Assembly (NCBI GenBank): GCA_003450555.1
Contig: DMFQ01000131.1
Coordinates: 7,377 to 12,898, forward strand
Direction of reading: 5' to 3'
Source of the DNA: Ktedonobacter sp.
GTDB lineage: Bacteria > Chloroflexota > Ktedonobacteria > Ktedonobacterales > Ktedonobacteraceae
Length of the DNA stretch: 5,522 bases
Shown here piece by piece: positions 5,451-5,522 of the stretch. The position numbers were made by a program, and so were the translations under genes. Below the pieces are notes generated by a model. The model saw nothing but the letters and a program-made list of their open reading frames with translations, made no database searches and had not been told where the DNA came from. The first letter of the stretch is position 1; each line of letters begins with the position of its first letter.

Positions 5451-5522
5451 TTATCGAGGTGTTTCAGGTGTTTCAGGTATATTTAAGTCGAGGTAGCTCA
5501 GTGTTTCAAGTGTTTCAGGTGT
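5451..5522 (-). CDS. Possible C-terminal end of a gene running off the right edge
   Basis: One minus-strand frame is open from the edge to a TAA at 5451-5453 and encodes 23 residues: TPETLETLSYLDL, then NIPETPETPR. Both copies of the 9-base repeat lie in this same frame, giving Pro-Glu-Thr units, and the spacing of 111 bases to the kinase-FHA start suits an upstream neighbour. The other two minus frames contain stops within the repeat. A plus-strand frame is also open here from a GTG at 5459 (Phe-Gln-Val repeats), but it lacks a ribosome binding site. With so little sequence the coding status is uncertain and no function can be given. Confidence 0.3.
   Translation of the reverse strand, partial: TPETLETLSYLDLNIPETPETPR
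5461..5520. repeat. Clustered 9-base direct repeats (GTTTCAGGT)
   Basis: Two exact tandem copies lie at 5461-5469 and 5470-5478. A second pair lies at 5503-5511 (GTTTCAAGT, one mismatch) and 5512-5520 (exact), and the next bases, GT, may begin a further copy beyond the window. The heptamer TCGAGGT at 5454-5460 and 5488-5494 is also duplicated, so a larger unit may have been copied imperfectly. The pairs are 42 bases apart, a multiple of three. Confidence 0.8.

Noticed and set aside
5461..5520. Repeats as a CRISPR array
   Set aside because: Units are only 9 bases, mostly in tandem, with a single 24-base interval and no cas genes.
5488..5522. GGTAGCTCAG resembling a tRNA D-arm, with GTTTCAAG resembling a T-loop
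   Set aside because: No matching GAGC for the D-stem follows at the right distance, no acceptor stem is visible, and the GTTTCA motifs are part of the 9-base repeat.

Overview
The window carries four recognisable genes, packed with little intergenic space, and base composition is near 50% GC. The combination suggests a Chloroflexota-type bacterium, most likely of the Ktedonobacteria kind: a Pro/Gln-rich extended MurJ, a short homoserine dehydrogenase, an EncFtn-type ferritin and a serine/threonine-kinase-like protein fused to an FHA domain. This is a guess from gene style and not a taxonomic result.

Left half, plus strand (15-3442): a MurJ/MviN-family flippase gene with an unusual N-terminal extension of about 240 residues is followed after 5 bases by a homoserine dehydrogenase gene without an ACT domain. 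The two are almost certainly co-transcribed. The flippase start lies so close to the left edge that it cannot be settled. A second, well-formed ribosome binding site and ATG sit exactly where the conserved MurJ core begins.

Right half, minus strand (5522 back to 3455): reading leftwards there is a repeat-bearing tail at the right edge that may be the end of another gene, a 475-residue degenerate kinase-FHA protein with a plausible promoter, a 133-base gap, and a 107-residue encapsulated-ferritin-like protein. The ferritin gene ends tail to tail with the homoserine dehydrogenase gene, and a 12-bp inverted repeat spans both stop codons as a likely shared terminator.

Points of most interest: (1) the kinase-like domain has lost the residues needed for phosphotransfer while the FHA phosphothreonine pocket looks intact, and it lies near murJ, which recalls the mycobacterial MviN pseudokinase/FhaA pairing; (2) the EncFtn protein keeps all its iron ligands but has no encapsulin-targeting tail and no encapsulin gene beside it; (3) MurJ has a long disordered cytoplasmic extension and lacks several charged residues of the E. 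coli lipid II cavity. No mobile element, tRNA, rRNA or CRISPR array was found.
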